Source of the DNA: Sulfuritalea sp.
GTDB taxonomy: Bacteria; Pseudomonadota; Gammaproteobacteria; Burkholderiales; Rhodocyclaceae
Direction of reading: 5' to 3'
Assembly: GCA_016716965.1 (NCBI GenBank)
Contig: JADJUP010000003.1
Coordinates: 176,810-240,809, forward strand
DNA: 64,000 nt
Part shown: positions 61,884 through 64,000 of the stretch, piece after piece
Position numbering within the stretch: position 1 is the stretch's first letter
How the letters are laid out: each line of letters begins with the position of its first letter
Notes under the pieces: generated by a model
Told to the model about the DNA's origin: nothing
What the model saw: the letters and a program-made list of their open reading frames with translations, nothing else
Databases searched by the model: none
Program-made: the position numbers and the translations under genes

Positions 61884-61915
61884 TCGCTCAGACTCATACC
61901 CCGTTGGACAATGCT
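61884..61915 (-). repeat. Right terminal inverted repeat of the IS
   Basis: Starts TCGCTCAGACTCATACCCCG and ends ACAATGCT; inverted match to the left end. AGTGG follows at 61916. Confidence 0.75.
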
Positions 61916-62600
61916 AGTGGTTGACCGTAGCTTCCGAAAAAATACACTCACTTCCGCCGACGCACGGAGTGACGCCTGTATGACTTGTCACAAGAAGGAC
62001 GCCAAGCGGTCGCATTGGGATGGCAGTGTGCACCAAACACGTGACGTGGCATGTAATTCCTGCCACCAGATACATACCCCGAAGGATCGTGTTCGCAACA
62101 GATTGACCCAGCCGGAAGTCTGTTTCACTTGCCACAAGGAACAGCGAGCACAAATCAACCGGCCGTCTCACCATCCGATTCTTGAGGGCAAGGTGGCGTG
62201 TTCGGATTGTCACAATACACATGGCTCGGCAGCACCCAAGCAATTGGTCAAGGGCAGCGTCAACGAAACCTGCTACGAGTGCCATGCGGAAAAGCGTGGC
62301 CCATTTCTTCATAGCCATCAACCGGTAACGGAAGACTGTTCGATTTGCCACAACTCGCATGGCACGACGGCAGAAAATCTGTTGCGGCAACGTCAGCCTC
62401 TGCTGTGCGAGAACTGTCACAACGTATCTGGCCATCGAACGCAGTTCGTGCAGCAACTTGGTGGTCGTGCAACCGGCACGGGAGCAATCGGCAGCATGGC
62501 CCGCGGTTGCCTTAACTGCCATACCAATATTCACGGCAGCAACAGCACGGTGAACACTGACGGCAGTCGCTTCCGGCGCTAATCGGAATTGAGGGAAATC

Positions 62601-64000
62601 ATGACTAAGACAAAATTGGTACTTACCCCGACTATTCTTGCGGCATCACTGATGGCCGCATATGGCAGCGCTTGGTCGGCTGATGACGCGGTAAACGAAC
62701 TGATCAAGCCATCTAGTTCCGTATCAATAGGCATCGGAGGATGGGATGGAGACCGCGCAAAGCTGGGCGCTTTCGATGCAATGCGCAAGAAAGACGCCTA
62801 TCTGATGCTGGATGCCGACGTTCGGATGCGGGACGATGCTACAGGCACTTGGACAAACCTTTCCATCAGCAATCTCGGAACAAAAAACCGCGAGATTCGC
62901 GGTGAGTATGTCCAGCAAGGTGGCTATGGAGTAGCGCTTGAATATTTGGAATTTCAGAGCAAGGCGCCTTACACGATCAACACCAGGCAATTGGGAATAG
63001 GAACAAACGCGCAAACCACTGGCGCCAATATTCCGAATACTGCTATTGGATCGGGATCGAATTACCAGTTCGGCACCGATCGCGACAAGCTGGGTTTCAG
63101 CTTCTTCAAGAATCTGATTGAAAGTTTTGACCTGAATATCAAGGTCTCGAGCGAGAACAAGAAAGGCAATCGGATCACCGCGAATGGTACCCCCGCCCTG
63201 TTTGTCGCCGACCTGATTGACTGGACGACAACCCAAGGCGGAGGCGAGCTTGGACTACAAGAGTGACCTGCCGCGCCTGTCGCGGGTATTCCGCAAGCTG
63301 GTTCAAGAACAACAACAGTCTTGGTTATAAGCCTCGGCCCGGCGGACTTGCCGGCCAGTTGATGACGCAACCGCTCGACAATCAAGCTCATCAGGCTTTC
63401 CTTGGGGGTTCTTACGATTTCACGCCGACGACCAAAGCCAATTTCAAGATTGCATATACAAAAGGCACAGAACGAAGCCTTGGGCACCACGAGTAGCCTG
63501 ATCAACGCAACGACCGCCAACATTCCTAGTGTTCAGGGCAGGGTTGACACCACTCTGGTGCAGTTTGGCTTGACGGCGAAGCCGATGCCGAAGCTCAGTT
63601 TGGTTGCGAACCTGCGCTATCAGAACGTGAAGGACAAGACGCCGCAATACGGCGTTGTGCGATCCACCAATAACGGCGCGAACCTGACCATGAATACCAC
63701 TCCATATTCATACAAGACCACAACGAGCAAATTGGAGGGAACATATCGCCTCCCGGAGAACTATAGTTTGATTGCGGGCGCCGAACACAAGGCACAGACG
63801 CGATCGGTGTTTACCAGCATCGGAGGTACCGCATATAACCCCTTTGTGCCTATGCGTGACAGCAACAAGGAATTAACCTATCAGTTGCAACTGCGCAAGA
63901 GCCTCTCGGAGACCTTGAATGGTTCCCTCGCATACTTTCAGGGTTCCCGCACCGGGTCAGACTATCAGGTAAGCACACGGGCACAGACCGACATCGTATC
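62601..64000 (+). pseudogene. mtrB: MtrB/PioB-family outer-membrane barrel, frame-broken, runs off window
   Basis: The first frame (62601-63266) encodes a signal peptide (TPTILAASLMAAYGSAWSA) and the N-terminal barrel region (SVSIGIGGWDGDRAKLGAF, YLMLDADVRMRDDATGTW), then stops. Coding continues in another frame (GYSASWFKNNNSLGYKPRPGG, from about 63280) and returns to the first frame near 63470 (NEALGTTSSLINATT) to the window end. The alternating beta-strand pattern is that of decaheme-associated MtrB porins. It lies 18 bp after mtrA, as in mtrAB/pioAB operons. Broken gene or sequence errors; the C-terminus is outside the window. Confidence 0.85.

Larger units (their letters stand above)
60406..61915. 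mobile_element. Insertion sequence in mtrA (1510 bp)
   Basis: Bounded by a 5-bp target duplication and by imperfect inverted repeats of about 32 bp whose inner parts share GGT-TGAGTCTGAGCGA. It encodes one integrase-core (rve/DDE) transposase on the minus strand. I could not assign the family with confidence; the catalytic region resembles IS481/ISNCY-type integrase transposases. Confidence 0.85.
60051..62582 (+). pseudogene. mtrA: Decaheme cytochrome MtrA/DmsE family, split by an IS
   Basis: The first part (60051-60405) encodes a signal peptide and two heme motifs (CTGCH, CVDCH). The second (61921-62582) continues with eight more (CMTCH, CNSCH, CFTCH, CSDCH, CYECH, CSICH, CENCH, CLNCH). Removing the insertion and one AGTGG copy joins the frame exactly as KPPVVDRSF and gives a 338-residue protein with ten hemes, the family number. 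MtrA sits inside an MtrB barrel and wires the periplasm to the cell surface. As it stands, translation from the ATG stops at 60428 inside the insertion, so the gene should be inactive unless the element is lost. Confidence 0.9.

Overview
The window reads as chromosome of a high-GC, Gram-negative, nitrogen-fixing betaproteobacterium. A Rhodocyclales-type relative is my inference, from the mix of a nif island with DraT/DraG, System I cytochrome c maturation, Nap nitrate reductase, ubiquinone biosynthesis (coq7) and many c-type cytochromes. Gene order is dense and mostly operonic. From about 59.6 kb the sequence becomes visibly more AT-rich and contains broken genes.

Layout. 0-14 kb is the edge of a nif island: draT; a phosphite uptake and oxidation operon (ptxABCD, minus strand); a SIR2-like gene with its own NifA/sigma-54 promoter; an AAA ATPase; an unknown protein plus bacteriohemerythrin; then a long minus-strand operon nifB, 2[4Fe-4S] ferredoxin, nifO-like, flavodiiron protein, 2Fe-2S ferredoxin, FeSII-like protective ferredoxin, draG. 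Perfect TGT-N10-ACA NifA boxes of a shared extended form lie at 28, 4577 and 14136. 14-28 kb holds housekeeping and signalling genes (sensor kinase with a solute-binding protein, tspO, PatZ-type acyltransferase, DUF1631, lytic transglycosylase, proS, rppH, coq7, osmC). 28.4-28.7 kb has two tRNA-Lys genes. 30.7-37.2 kb is ccmABCDEFHI without ccmG. 37.3-43.1 kb is napDAGHB with a divergent napF, behind an FNR-type box. 43.7-51 kb carries a cation efflux protein, a thioredoxin-DsbD fusion and an arsenic/redox cluster (arsR, arsC, acr3, arsP-like permease, small thioredoxin, osmC). 51-56 kb has an EamA permease, pepN and a methyltransferase.

56.2-64 kb is the most unusual part: a monoheme cytochrome, a nonaheme-c/cytochrome-b fusion resembling Geobacter CbcL, an orphan response regulator, and a decaheme MtrA/DmsE-type cytochrome followed by an MtrB/PioB-type outer-membrane barrel. 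Together they would form an inner-membrane-to-surface electron conduit. mtrA is split by a 1510-bp insertion sequence with a 5-bp target duplication, so exact excision would restore a ten-heme protein. mtrB and the transposase are each spread over several reading frames.

How they work together. nifB and its companions build the nitrogenase cofactor and protect the enzyme from oxygen; DraT/DraG switch it on and off. ccm matures the many c-type cytochromes (Nap, CbcL-like, MtrA). FNR-like boxes before nap, the monoheme cytochrome and mtrA suggest shared low-oxygen control. A roughly 25-bp dispersed repeat (13 copies found by eye) lies both between genes and in frame inside nifB, proS, ccmI, napG, arsC and a DUF4395 gene.
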